From positions 1,150,501 to 1,214,500 of the forward strand of contig CP126192.1 in NCBI GenBank assembly GCA_030272155.1: DNA of 64,000 nucleotides, given 5' to 3'. The notes under the pieces were generated by a model. It had not been told where the DNA came from. It made no database searches and saw only the letters and a program-made list of their open reading frames with translations. How positions within the stretch are numbered: the stretch's first letter is position 1; each line of letters begins with the position of its first letter. This document shows positions 44,119 to 56,700 of the stretch, piece after piece. Made by a program: the position numbers and the translations under genes. Source of the DNA: Tetradesmus obliquus. Its lineage: Eukaryota > Chlorophyta > Chlorophyceae > Sphaeropleales > Scenedesmaceae.

Positions 44119-45406
44119 GGCGCGCCACTGTCAGGTGCTGTCGGGGCTGCAGTGCTGTTGACAGAGAGTTGCGTGTGAGCTGCTTGGCAACCTGGTGTGT
44201 GCAGCTTGGAGGAGTCAGCGCATGTGCAAGCCATGGGTATCTGGCCATGTGCCGGCTCGCTGTCATGCTGACCATGGCATGGCATGGTGTGCTCAGCAAG
44301 CGTTCGCCTACCAGGCGTAAGCTGGCATGCCATGGCAGGAGACACACAGCAGCATTTGCAGACGCTTGGCACAGTGCACCCCTGTTGTAGCATGCGCATC
44401 ATGCACCACTGGTGGCACCCGTTCATTACGCCTTCCGTGTGGTCATCATCTGAGCAGCATTTGGTGTTGGAAGGGCACGTGGCTGACCTTACCTGACGTG
44501 CTGGTAGGCAGCATCAGGCTGTGCATGCCGCCAGCTGGCGGGTAACTGCTGGTGGCGGCGCGTGTTGACGTCAACGTTGTTGCGCACTTCAGAGTCTCAT
44601 GCATCCGTTTTTAGTGACTGTGTTTTGCAGTGACAGTGTGTCACTGCACAAACTTGCAGGTACTGCAGTGGCTCTTGCGAGTAACGTTCCTGTACAATGC
44701 GATGAACGTGGCTGTACGCAGCGGTCAACGCGGGTTGTAGGCGGTTACACACGGGCTGCACAGCAAAAGGACTCTGCAGCCCACCAGCATACGCGCGGGC
44801 CATCACATGCCATCTCCCTTGCAGAATCTTTGACACATGAATTTAGGCGCAGGTGATTACAACAATTTCAAATGCAGGTGGGCACTGTGGCACACACCAA
44901 CTCTGCTTGTGAAGAGCCATCTGCGCCGTACTACAGTCACAGTACCGACCCAGCACACATCAAACCATCAATAGTCTGCTTGGGGTATCCTGTGTTGTGA
45001 CTGCCCACAGAGCTGCAACAACTGCAATGCATTGCAAGCGTGATGCCAGCACAAGCGCATCACTGTTGTGGCGCACCTGGGAGTCCAGTATGCGGGCCCC
45101 CAAAACACGAGCAGCAGCACAACCGGGGTAAGCCGGTGCTTACAAACTGGCTCAGCAACCCCACAGGATTGAGGCAGCTGCGCAGCCAGCGTGTTGCATT
45201 GGGTTCAATAGATCACACCAGACAACTAGAGGCAACAAACACTGTAACAGTAAAAACGCAGGGATGCCTGCGGCATGCATCCGCCCATGCAAGTGACGAT
45301 GGGCAGACATGGATAGCAACAGACAGGACCAGGGAATCATGGGATCAGCTGTCATGGCTGGGGCGGGTGTGATGCAGGAAGTCCACAGCTCACCAGCAGG
45401 TCTCAC
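44119..45406. other. Spacer; no gene seen
   Basis: 3' flank of the preceding plus gene. Short overlapping frames only. Confidence 0.3.
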
Positions 45407-45588
45407 CCAGCAACGCCAACCACCATTTGGTTGGAGGGGTTTGCACGCTCAATAATGCGTCTTTGCAGCAGCACAGCGGTCTCACTCGCAGTACCAGGTT
45501 GCCGCAGCTGTAGCAACAGCTGCTGCTCTGACGACATGCAGGCCAACTCGGGTGGAAAACTGCCAGCGACGTACGGCTTAAGGGGCAC
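45407..45588 (-). CDS. Isolated exon of an unknown minus-strand gene
   Basis: Between a CAG acceptor and a GTGAGA donor it reads VPLKPYVAGSFPPELACMSS, then 'EQQLLLQLRQPGTASETAVL' and 'QRRIIERANPSNQMVVGVAG' (60 codons plus 2 nt). Composition is that of a folded protein. Possible upstream exon-like sequence lies around 46000-46200 ('HAAVHMLAACVRLCHASWEV'), but I could not establish phase. No family recognised. Confidence 0.35.
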
Positions 45589-47333
45589 CTGCCTGTGGCC
45601 CCAAGCCGCCTGGCGTCAAACACAAAAACCATGAGCAATAGTGACACACAACCTCCTGGCAGCAACGCAACACACAGCCGTTGCATTCCAAGAATAAACC
45701 CACCAAGAATTGACCCGGGCTGCAGATACCATACACTCAGATGTCAAGTCCAAAAACTGCTGCCCCTGCGTGCTGCAGGCACACCGGTCAGCAGCAGCGC
45801 CAGCACGCAGCATGCCTGCAACAACAAAGACGCGCACTCCCTTGAGAAATGCTCACAAGACGCGCAGGTACAAGAGCTGACCACACTCCATCGATGATAT
45901 CACTAGCACACCTACGCAGCAACAGCAGATGAGGCTGCAATGCACAGCCAGCTGAGGGCTGCAAGAGCCACAGGTGCCACCCAGTGCCACCCCTGAGCAG
46001 CTGGCAGCACCACCACTACGCCACAGCAACACAACGGCAGTGAAGCCCTCGTCGGCCTGCAGCACATGCCTATCCACCTCCCAGCTGGCATGGCACAGCC
46101 GCACACATGCTGCCAGCATGTGCACAGCCGCATGCCGCCAGCCCCACGGCGGCCCATGATGCACACTGCACAGTGCGCAGCGTGCTGCACAGGGCCCGCG
46201 TAGGGGCTGCCACACAACAATGCACCTGCAGCTGGTGCGACGCAGGCACGGTCGGCTGCAGGCGCCAGCATGCAGAGCTGCTGGACGCACATACACGAGA
46301 GCCAGCAAAGCTGTAGCAAAAACAGATCCACACAGAATGCGCTGCAATCTCAGCAGCGCGCAAAGAGACGACCTCACACAGGGAAATAGAAAAGAGAACA
46401 CAAAACCCAGGGCACTGACCTAGCTGCGAGCAGGCAGCAGTACCCACAGCTCAAGCGCATGATGGCGTGGGGGCCTGCTGCTGCTGTGCGCCAAGTGCAG
46501 CCCATCGACTGCTAATATACATGCCTACTCAAACACACTCTGCAGAACCAGACCTTCCGACAGACCATCCAGGCAGGTTGCTGGTCACTGCCGCGCCAGA
46601 CCTGGAGCCCCCAGGAAACAGGAGATGCAGCCATTCCACAAACGGGCACAACTGCGGATTGACCGCACGGAACTGTGGCTGTGCCACTGCAGCAACACCC
46701 CCCTGCCATGCTGCCTCCGCTGTGCGGCGTCACCTGCCTGCATGCCCTGCTCAAGCCCCACGTAGGGCTGTCACGCATGCCGCCAGCACCACGCCATCAC
46801 TGCACCAGGACACAACGCGGTTTGGCTATACAGTACACCCCACAAGCAGCAGGTGGCCTCCTCAGCAAGCCCACCAGCTGCACCTGCACACAATTCCTCG
46901 CTGCTGCAAACCACATCAATGCTGTATATAATGCACGCACCGCTCACCACACAGCACATGCTGCTGTGCGTACAGCGCAACCACAGCTGCCGGGGCCCTG
47001 CATTGAGCAACAGCGCTCTGGTGGCACCCCATGCAGCTGCAGCAGCCATACACTACCATCTAAGCTGCCACTGCAGCCTGCCACGGCCAAGGATGACACA
47101 AACACCCCTGCCGAAGTCGCTGCAGAGGCCAGCGAGAGCTACTTACTGTACACAAACCAATCAATGCACGCAAGCTGCAGCCAATGCTGCTGTGGCTTTT
47201 GCATTGTGCGCCCGCACACGAGACGCTGCAGCATACGAGGCGCTGCTGCTGCTGCTGCAGCAGCAGTACGTCGAGCATGGCGCAGGCCGTCACGCTGCAG
47301 CAGCCTGGTGTGGCGCTGCTGCGCCGGTGCGCC
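45589..47333. other. Unresolved region, possible upstream exons of the unknown minus gene
   Basis: Minus-strand segments near 46000-46250 look partly coding; the remainder shows only Cys/His-rich shadow frames. No RNA gene or repeat recognised. Confidence 0.25.
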
Positions 47334-48589
47334 TCACACCTTGAAGCTGCTGGCCTGCGCGCCGCGCAGCGTCTCAGTGTGGCCCTCGTAGAAGCCGGTG
47401 CGGCGCAGCACGCCCGTGCGCACGCGCAGCGCGGCGGTGCCCTTGCGGCTCAGCGACTCGGCAACCTGCGGGAGCAGCAGCAGCAGCAGCAGCACAGCAG
47501 CAATGAACACCTTGCCGGCAGTGCTAGCTGGATCACAGCACTTGTGAGTTGCAGAGAAATTGCTTGCATGCAGGGCGTCATCTGCCTGACCAAGCAATGA
47601 TGGTGTGATGCAGCAGGGCGCAGCGCGCATTGCACAGGCTGGCTGTCGGCTGGAGCTGTCGCCTGCGTGCAGTGCTGCGCTGCATCAGCTTGCCGGCGCT
47701 CACCGTGACGTTGCTGGTGTCCATGAGGCTGCAGGCCACCAGCTCGTGCGGGGGCACAAAGCCCGCCAGGTCATCGCCCTCGCCCTGGAAGCTGGGCTGC
47801 CGCCGCGGCTGCATGTTGATGGGGCGGGGGCAGCTGCGCGCCATGTTCACTGGCGCAGCACAGAACGCGCTGCCGCCCATGCTCTGCTGGCGTGGGATGG
47901 CCACACTGCTGGTGGCTGCAAGGGGTGGCTTGCTGGCAGCGTAAGGCGACACAGGTGCCCTGCAACACATCATGGCGAATGAAATGCAAACATTTGGCAT
48001 CTTACAGAACAATGCAATGGCCAGCAGCAATTAAAAGAGTAAAGCATACAATGCAAGCATACTACAGAAGCACTACAGGATGAGGCAGGGAATCGGCCAG
48101 CAGATCAGGCGCTGCCAGCCGGGCAGCCGTGCTATCATGGACAACACCAAACACTCTATTGAGAACGTCTTGATCAGCACGCCAATGCGCTCGTGGGCCA
48201 CATGTGATCAGCCAACCACCAGATTGGGCAGCAGTCGCCGTCACGCACTGCATCATCAGCTGTGCATGTTTATCGAGGAATCCTTGATGATAATGTCATG
48301 CTCACCTATGCCCCGTCTGAGCTGAAGCGACAGCGTTGAGTTCTGCTCCAGACTCCTCGAACCCGAACAGCAGCGTCTCATCGTCGATACTGTGGCTTTG
48401 AGAGTCTGAACCTTGAATAAGATTTCCACCATTCACCGAATGCACGCTGTCGTCGCCTCCACTGCTCAGTTCAAGCTCATCCTGCTGCGCCTCCGCATCT
48501 AAGTCGCTGACTAGGCTCTGCACAGAAGCATATTGCTGCAATGATGAGGAAGAAGGGCTCCTGAGCGCTCTGGAGAGCAAGCCAGACAT
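47334..48589 (-). CDS. S40/DUF584 (senescence-regulator) family protein
   Basis: Three exons in phase: 48589-48306, 47959-47704 and 47465-47334 (223 residues). The start MSGLLSRALRSPSSSSLQQY is followed by an acidic Ser-rich stretch. Then comes 'SAFCAAPVNMA', where land-plant S40 proteins have S.PV.IP.W, and 'GDDLAGFVPPHELVACSLMD', 'ESLSRKGTAALRVRTGVLRR', 'TGFYEG'. The PPHE motif, the GR-x-LKGRD-like stretch and the R-x-x-[VI]-x-x-x-TGF end are the hallmarks of DUF584. Members are small, often nuclear plant proteins of unclear biochemistry, linked to senescence and stress. The tryptophan of the plant IPxW box is absent. The 5' extension to an ATG at 48751 seems non-coding. Confidence 0.72.
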
Positions 48590-50175
48590 TGTGCGAGAGT
48601 GAGATGCACCTGCGTTGTTGCTGGTAGAGCAAAGATTCAAGCTGCTGCGCAATGACACGCTGTTGACTTGGAAATGTAGCTGTGCCTCCACGCTGCCAAC
48701 AAAAGAGACCCTTGTCTGACACGAACCCTGCCTGGCAAAAGCGAAAACCACAAAGTGCCCAATTTCAAACGAGTTTCAAAGATCATCACCAAGAAAAAAC
48801 CGTGAAAGTGGTTTATTAAGTCGTGATTGCTATAGAAGGACTGTAGTTGGGTCGGTCAGGCATCGAGCGCTTGCATGCTGATGGGCAGTGGGACTGTGTC
48901 TCAGCACAGCAAGCAATTTAGATTGTGACTGGAAATGTGTGAAAAGGTGGTTGTTGATCTACTCAAGCATTTAAACATTTCGTTTGATGCCGATGTTGCG
49001 GTTGCAGTTGTGAAGTCGGGCAGGGGAATGTCTGACAACGTGCATGCACACTGCGTGCCCCATGATCAGCACCCAACGCAGATCAACATGCCAAGCTTTA
49101 AATAGCTTAGAACTTTGAAATCGTTGACTGTCTTTGTTCAAAGGAAAAGCGCGCCGGCCCGCCCTTTTCGGCAGGGCTGACGACTCATACATCCCACGCT
49201 AGTGTGAGCCGGGCTCGCAAGACATGCATTCGCTTAGTTGAAGAACCACGAAATTGCGTCACGGCAACACCATTGCTGGGCACGCAACAACGTTGCAGAG
49301 TGTAACCATCCCACAAACAAAGCACATACAAAGGCAATTGGAGTGCAGTCACTGCACAGGGCCTGCTGTACATGCAGTGCAGACTCTGCAGGTCGGACTT
49401 GCCTAGTACCAGCACCAGAAAGTACAGAGCTCAGTGACATTGCAGCACCACATTCACGATGGAGACCACAATGCTGGCACATCGCAACCACCACTACCAC
49501 CGTCCATGTGCGATACAGCTGCCACCATGGCCAGGTTTGTCAGCCGAGTCTTGCTCAGCGCAACTGACTTGATCACACACCAAGTGTGGCATGCAGAAAT
49601 TCTTCAATTATGCCAGGGCACAAATAGAGCGCTGAAGTGCTGACAGAATGGTTTGGCCCGTCTCAACACATGTGTTGTGCATGTTGCGCAGGCCTGTGCT
49701 GTGCTGGGCTCACAGCCAACATGTGTTGTGCATGTTGCGCAGGCCTGTGCTGTGCTGGGCTCACAGCCAACATGTGTTGTGCATGTTGCGCAGGCCTGTG
49801 CTGTGCTGGGCTCACAGCCAACATGTGTTGTGCATGTTGCGCAGGCCTGTGCTGTGCTGGGCTCACAGCCAACCCGCCTGCCGGCATATGCACCAACTCA
49901 CACGCTTTGGGCTCACCACCATGTCATCGGCCTGATTGCTGCTGCTGCTCATGTTATAAGCATACCCTGTGCTGAATTCGCCATGTATGCAACGCAAGCG
50001 CACACACACCTGCCTCGCCCGCAAGGCGTCTGTGCAGACAACAGCAGCCCTGTTGCACTTGCAAGCTCTGCAGTAGAACTAGCACTGCGAGATTAGCAGC
50101 AATGCAGGCCATGCTCCATGCACCTAGCAGCAATGCACAGCCCAACAGCCTGCGCACATGCTCCATCCAACACAA
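48590..50175. other. Spacer with a 51-bp tandem array
   Basis: Between two minus-strand genes. About 48750-49200 is AT-richer. A 4-copy minisatellite lies at 49669-49872. No gene is supported; the array is open in several frames only because its unit is a multiple of three. Confidence 0.4.
49669..49872. repeat. Four tandem copies of a 51-bp unit
   Basis: The unit starts catgtgttgtgcatgttgcg and ends gggctcacagccaa, with period 51 and essentially identical copies. Because 51 is divisible by three, it stays open in all forward frames, one of which would encode a Cys-rich 17-residue repeat (MCCACCAGLCCAGLTAN). Confidence 0.92.
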
Positions 50176-50344
50176 CTAGATGGTGGCTATGCTAATCAGA
50201 GAGTCAGTCCAGCTGCAGGCTTGCGCCCCGTCCAGCTCGCTGCCAGGCGCGCCGCCGCCCTCCTCATGCAGCAGCAGCACATCTGCGGGCGCATCCAGCA
50301 GCGCCGCCAGGCCTACCACGCTCGGGGACCCCGGCACAGCCGCA

Positions 50345-50382
<38 letters not shown>

Positions 50383-53007
50383 GCCTGCCAGCCCAGCCAA
50401 GCTCAGCACCCCGACACTGCTGCTGTGCACAGGCACAGGCACAGGCCCAGTGTGCCCAGCCAGGGGCATGCCATCAGCATCTGGACTGCCAGGGAGGTCT
50501 GATGCCGATGCAGGCTGCTGCTGCTTCACATCCAGCTTGCCGCTGCTGCCACCACTGCTGACGGTTCCATCAAAGCACGGGATGCGTGGCAATGGGCTGG
50601 CCTTGCTCTGTGGCTCATCGCCGCCGCCCCTGCCGTCACCGCTGCTGCACTGCGCTGCATCCGCTGCGGCATCATCTGCGTTCCTGTAGATGAAGAACTG
50701 CGCCAGGATGACCAAGTCCAGCAGCGCACCCACCGCAGCGTCAGTGAGGAAGGGCAGCTTGGGCTGCAGCTCACCCCAGCTGCGCGCCCTGCAGCGGCAC
50801 GCAACAGGGGAGTGGCAGCAGCGGCGGCAACAGCGGCAGCATGAGCAGCAGCAGTTTAGGCAAGTTCCACGGCAGCTGTGCAGCGTTGCGTGTGCAGCAC
50901 ATGTGGGTGCTGCACACAACCCACCGCCATCGACACGTAGCCTTGCGTTACAGCTTACACGGCATAAGGGCACACACACAGATATGGCAGGGGACGACCA
51001 CTGCGCAAACTGCCACCTGTCGCTGGGTTGAGCCTGCTCCTGCAGCAGCAGCAGCCCTGCGCCCTGCCTCTCACCTGATGAGGATGCTGGCGCAGTAGGT
51101 GGCTGCTGCGGTGAGCACGATGGCAAACATCTCCATGCTGAGGCCCGCGCATGACTGGCGCCGCCAGTTCTTGACCACCTGGGGCAGCCGGCCCAGGAAG
51201 AAGCTGGCAGCCATGAGCCTGGCAGGGCACACGCAGGCACAGGCAGAAGGGCATGCTGCATGTCAGCAACGGAAAACTGCACCTGAATACATTGCCAGTC
51301 CTGCAGAAGCACATATGTAAAACCTGACCAAGCATGGCACAATGTTGCTGCTGGGCTGCAGTTGCAGCGCCACGCCACACCACACCACACCACCTACCAG
51401 CCCATGGCAGCGCCCCAGGTGGCGTACGATATGCCCCACAGCTGCTGCTCAGCAGCAGCAGGCTCCCCCTGCAGCAGCTGCCTGCCAGGGGCACTCCTGG
51501 CGCCTGCTGCGTCACCGCCCAGCCAGCCGCCGCTGACGGCCGCCAGCGCCAGCAGCGCCAGGCCGCCCAGCAGCCTGCTGGCAGCAGCAGCACTGCTGAA
51601 GGAGCCGGGCAGCGAGCCGGGCAGCACGGCAGCACCGCCGCCGCTGCCTGCTGCTGCGTCTGCTGTACTGGGCCTGCCTGGGCTGCTGCTGGCAGCTGCT
51701 GCTGCTGCCAGGCGGTGGCGTGAGCCGGCCCGCCGGCGTGCCCAGGGGCGGGGCCTGTAGCCGCTGAAGCTGGTGCTCAGGCGGCGGCCCGTGTCGCTGA
51801 GGCTGAGGCTGCTGCTGCTGCTGGTGCGGCGGATGCTGAGGTTGCGCAGCGAGCCGTACATGGTGTGGCTGGCGGTAGTGGCCGCCCAGGGCAGCTGCGG
51901 GGCCGCGCCAAACAGCTCAGCCACAAGGTCGGGCTCGTCAGCACTGCTGCTGCTGCTGCCGCTGCGGGGGAAGCGCAATAGCGGTGCCTCCAGGTCGTCA
52001 CCCGGCTGCTGGCAGGCAGGATGCAGGAAGCATGTGCATAGTGGGTGCCAGCTGAGTGTGTGTCCTGCCGGTGCAACAAGTACGGCTGCATAACGAGCTC
52101 AGTGGCCAATGTGGCAGAGGCATTGCTGCGTGAATTGTACAGAATCTGCCTGCCACACATCACGCTGTTGATGCACTAGCCAACTTTCCTCGCTTCGCAG
52201 AGCCACGAGCGTCATGCGTTGCTTAGACACATCACATGTAGTACAGCCGAGCAGCAGGCTGCTGCAGCGCTGCGGCGCAGCCCACCTTGCAAGTGCTGGC
52301 TGCAGCGGGGGCCGCCCGTATGCGCGTGTAGTAGATGTGCTGCAGCAGCAGCAGCACTGTGAAGCCCAGGTACATCCAGGCCGTGATCAGCATGGTGGGC
52401 AGCTGCGGCAGCAGTGCGTGTGGCAGCAGCAATTGTCAGTGTTAGGGCTTGCCTGGCTGGGGCTGGTGCCTGATGTTGCTCGCTTATAGAAGAGTTGATG
52501 CATATTGTGCATGCTTCAGCACACCGTTTCCTCCCCTGCAGTGCTTTACACAAGCGGCTGCCCAGCAAGCAGGTGACTCGAGCTGTGGCTGCAGATGATG
52601 ATCGTGGCACAGCCAGGGCTTATGGTACACCCCTGGTCTGGCCAGGGCTTATGGTACACCCCTGGTCTGGCCAGGGCTTATGGTACACCCCTGGTCTGGC
52701 CAGGGCTTATGGTACACCCCTGGTCTGGTGCCTGGCATGCTTGGGTACTACCCAATGGGTAGCCTGAGCTCACCGTGTCTGCAAAGCTGCAGCCAGCCAC
52801 ATCAAGCACATCGCTGAAGACCCACAGCCACAGCAGACCTTCACTGATGCCTTCGCTCGAGCCTTCAGCAGCATTTGCTACCAGCTGTGGCACTTCTGCG
52901 AGCCCCCAACACAAGATGCTGAAAAGCCCTATGATGAACCCTGCTTTGTCTCTGCTGTCGCATAAACCTGTCTCCCCAAATACTTTGGCCCATTGCCAAC
53001 ACGACAT
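50176..53007 (-). CDS. PQ-loop vacuolar/lysosomal amino-acid transporter (SLC66A1/YPQ-like)
   Basis: Five exons in phase: 53007-52774, 52402-52286, 52005-51398, 51218-51075 and 50788-50176 (571 residues). It has seven likely membrane helices in two triple-helix bundles, each with a PQ motif. First: 'GFIIGLFSILCWGLAEVPQL' and 'SSEGISEGLLWLWVFSDVLD'. Helix 3: 'AWMYLGFTVLLLLQHIYYTR'. Second bundle: 'FFLGRLPQVVKNWRRQSCAG', 'LSMEMFAIVLTAAATYCASI' and 'LLDLVILAQFFIY'. YPQ/PQLC2 proteins export cationic amino acids from vacuoles or lysosomes. A cytosolic loop of about 200 Ser/Ala-rich residues lies between the bundles, and a C-terminal tail of about 150 residues is Ala/Ser-rich with a 'LHEEGGGAPGSELD' end; both are longer than in yeast or human homologues. 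Confidence 0.85.
52610..52735. repeat. Tandem array of a 29-bp unit in an intron
   Basis: The unit agggcttatggtacacccct plus ggtctggcc is repeated about four times with period 29 and no visible divergence, inside intron 1 of the PQ-loop transporter. Confidence 0.9.
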
Positions 53008-53752
53008 GCTGCTTGTAGTGTAGCAGCTGATGAATGGATCGGCCAGGACCAAACTGCACCACAGGCAGCAGCAGCACTTTTAGCAGCACCAGCACGTGAT
53101 GATGCGCCAGCTTGCACAGTATAGATGTAACGAGGTTGATTGAGAAAAATAATTGTCCGTGAATATGGTTGGCAGGATTTGACGGGCATGCACGGGCCGG
53201 TGTGGCAAATTTCTCGAAAGCTCTCGGGTGAGAAGTGTTGTCTGCTGTGAAGCTTTCAAAAGGCCGGAAAAAACCCGATTTATCTTATTCAAGGGCAAAC
53301 GTCGTATCAGGTTGCCCGCAAACGTTGTTGTAATGTCTGCTCACTTTCTGACAGGTCATGCTCACACTTCCTGTACCAGCTGCTGAGGTTTACATCAGGT
53401 CCCGTGTTCGTCTGTTTGTAGGTTTGCAGCAGGTTACGATCAGCAGCTTGTTACCGTGGCGCTCACTGCGCAGCTCGCCACAGCAGGCCACTGCAGCCCA
53501 CCACGCCTGCAGTAGGCACTGCAGCTCATCATGTCTATCATATATAGACTTAGGTAACCCTATGCTTCGGTTTCCATGCACAAACAAGCCGCCAGTGGCT
53601 TCAGACAGGCCAGCACTGCTGCTACAGCAGCAGCAAGCAGTGCTGCCCACAGTGGCATCAGGACCCTGGTGTGCAGGCGCAGTTCTGGTCGCTGCCTCGA
53701 CACCAGCAACTGTCAAGTTGTGCATTGGCGGCAGCCAAACCCAGCTGCTGTC
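53008..53752. promoter_or_regulatory. Shared upstream region of divergent transporter and OPR-like genes
   Basis: About 740 bp between divergent starts. An in-frame ATG at 53576 would extend the plus gene by 59 residues. A short 'catatatagac' stretch at about 53539-53550 is the only TATA-like sequence. Confidence 0.3.
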
Positions 53753-56700
53753 ATGCAAAGCCTGGAACGGGCGGTGACAAGTGTTCAGAGCCTGCCGGCC
53801 ATCAGCAGCAGGCGACACCTTGTGCCTCGAGCCCACCTGAGGCTGCCAGCTCTGCCTGTGAGCTGTGCAGCTTCTGGCGCTGCTGGGCCAGGCGAATGTA
53901 GCGGCACTGTTGCAGGGGCAGCAGCTGCTGGGGCAGTGATGTTGCCAGGCGCAGCCAGGGCTGCCAAGTTCAATGTGCAGCAGCCACACATTCAAGAAGC
54001 AGCAGCAGCACAACAGCACAACACACCGTTGCAGCCGCCTTTTGGGCAGTCCAGCTCTGCTGAGGACAGCGTTGCTGCTGCTGCAGCAGGTCAGCCGCAG
54101 CGTGCGCAGCCAGCAGTAGGGAGCACCGGCGGCAGCAGGGCAAGCAAGCTGACACCTCAGCAGCAGATCCGTGCAAGGCTGCGCAGGCTGCAGTCTAAAC
54201 TGCAGCAGCAACAGCAGCAGCAGCAGCAGCATCAGGTGCTGCATGATGCAGCACCACCGGAGCAAGCCTGGGAGGGTCAGGGCACTGTCAAGGCGCTTGG
54301 CCCGCTGCTGGCACTGCTGCAGCGCCAGCACCTGCAACCGCTGGTGCCCGCAGAAGCATTTGAGGCAGGGCAGGCAGCAGCAGCCGCAGCCAGCCGCGTG
54401 GACCGCAAGCTGACCAGCATGCTGGCAGACTGCACCAGCTGGCAGGACGTGGCGGCGGTGCTGGCCGCAGCAGACAGCACAGGCAGGCTCAACAGCGTGC
54501 ACGTGGCTGCAGCAGCAGCAACGCTGGCGCGCCTGGCTGCTGCAGAGCGCGCAGCAGCAGCAGCAGCAGCGCCGGCAGATGGCGGCACTGCAGCGGGCGA
54601 GGCGCTGGTGCTGCGTGGCGTGGTGCCGCAGAGCAAGCAGCAGCGCCTGCGCATTTGTGTGGTGCGCAAGGCGGTGGCAGCTGCAGTTGCAGCAGGCTGG
54701 CGCAGCAGGTGGCACCCTGCCGACAGCCAACCAGCAGCTGTGTTCTCACCAACAGCAGCAGATGTGCATGGCGATGCACAGAGGCGCTCCGGCGCGTCTG
54801 CCACACCATGGGATGACCAGGAGGCCGCTGAGCAAGCAGCTGCTGCTGGCAGCAGCAGCTTCAGCATTGATGCCCGGCAGCACTTGCTGGAGCAGCTGTG
54901 TGCTGCAGTGGCAGCCGCCTGGCCCGGCATGTCGCCTGCCAGCATGACGGGTGCGGCGTGGTCGCTGGCGGTGCTGGGTGAGGCGCTGCCTGAGGGGGCG
55001 CTGCCATCAGTGGCGGGCTCACTGCTGACCATGGCCACGGCACTGCAGCAGGCAGAGCAGGGAGCAGCAGCAGGCCAGCACAGCAGCAGCAGCAGCAGCA
55101 GTGGCGTGCAGCCAGGCAGGGCAGGTGTCAACACAGCTGAGCTGCCTCGCCAGCTGGTGGTGCTGCTGTGGTCGCTGGCCAGGATGGGCATCGAACCGCA
55201 GGAGCTGCAGCCAGCTCATGGGGTACAACAACAACAGCAGCAGCAGCAGCAGCAGCAGCAGGCTGCAGGTGGCAGCAGTGCAGTGTATGCGGTGCTGCGT
55301 GCGCTGCTGCCGGTGCTGCCCTCGCTGAGCTTCCAGGGCCTGAGCATGCTGCTGTGGGCGCTGGGCAGCTGGAGGCTGCCGCTACACCCGCCCGCCGCAC
55401 CAGCAGCAGCAGCGTCTGCAGCACCAGCTGAGGAGGCCCTGCTGGCTGCTACTGCTGGTGCGCTGCAGGCTGGCGCTGCCACGGGCAGCGCACAGGGCCT
55501 GGCAGTGCAGCTGTGGGCGCTGGCGCGCCTGGGGCTGTGCCCGCCGCCCGCCTGGCTGGCAGCCTGGCTGGCGGCCATGTGGGCGGCGCTGCCCGCGGCG
55601 CGCAGCCACGACACCGCCATGGCAGCCTGGGCGCTGGCCAGCCTGGGCGTGGCGCCACCCGGCGACTGGCTGGCCGCGCTGTGTGGGCGCGCGGGCGCGC
55701 TGGCGGGGCGGCTGGGCCCGCAGGAGCTGCCGCCGCTGCTGTGGGCGCTGGCGCGGCTGCGCTACCGCCCGCAGCTGCGCGTGGCGCAGGCGCTGCTGCT
55801 GCGCGGGCAGGCGCTGGCTGCTGCTGGCCAGCTGAGCCCTCAGGGCCTGGCGCTGCTGCTGTGGGCGCCTGCAGCGCTGGGGCTGGCGCCGCGCAGCGGC
55901 TGGGTTGACGCGCTGCTGGCGGCCGCGTGCGGCTACCTGCCGCTGTTCAGGGCGCGCGAGGCGAGTGCCCTGCTGGTGGGGCTGGTGCGGCTGGGGCACA
56001 TCCCTGGGGAGGCCTGGCTGCGGGAGTGGTGGCAGCATACTGCTGGCATGCTGCCCTATGCGCATGGCCGGCAGCTGGTGCTGCTGCTGTGGGGCTCGGT
56101 GCAGCTGGGCCAGGCGCCGCCTGCGTCGTGGATGTATGCCTGGCAGGCGGCCACTGTGCGCGCCATGGCTGCCGGGCAGGTGAGCAGCCAGGGCTACGGC
56201 ATCATGTGGGCGGCGCTGCAGCAGCTGGAGCTGGAGCTGCCGCCCGCCTGGCTGGGCGTGTACTGGCACGCCAGCAGCAGCCCAGCAGCACTGGCAGGGC
56301 TGGACTGCCTGGCTGCTGAGCGCAGCCTGGCGGGGCTGGCGGCAGTGGCAGGCCGCCTGCCTGAGGGCCTGGCGCCACCGCGGCAGTGGGCAGCAGCTTT
56401 CTTGGCAGCCAGCCTGCAGCTGCTGCCGCGTGCCAACATGGACAACCTGGCTGGGCTGCTGGCAGCGGCTGGGCAGCTGCAGCTGGCGCTGCCGCAGCCC
56501 TGGCTGGCTGCAGCAATGGCACGCCTGGCAGAGCTACTGGCGGCACAAGGCATCGTAAGCACCTGCCGCACTGCTGCTGGCAGCAGCAGCAGCAACAACA
56601 GTGATAGTAGCAGCTTGCGCAGCAGGGGACAAAGCGCTGGTGTCCGGGCCCACTTGAGCCTGTCGCTAGCAGCCCGGCTGCAGCGGCGGCGGCTCGCCGT

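Noticed and set aside
49637..49975. Cys-rich 112-codon frame as a gene
   Set aside because: Openness follows from a repeat unit divisible by three; the other frames and the reverse strand are open as well.
53390..54730. 446-codon minus-strand frame
   Set aside because: Antisense shadow of the OPR-like gene, Cys/Leu-rich.
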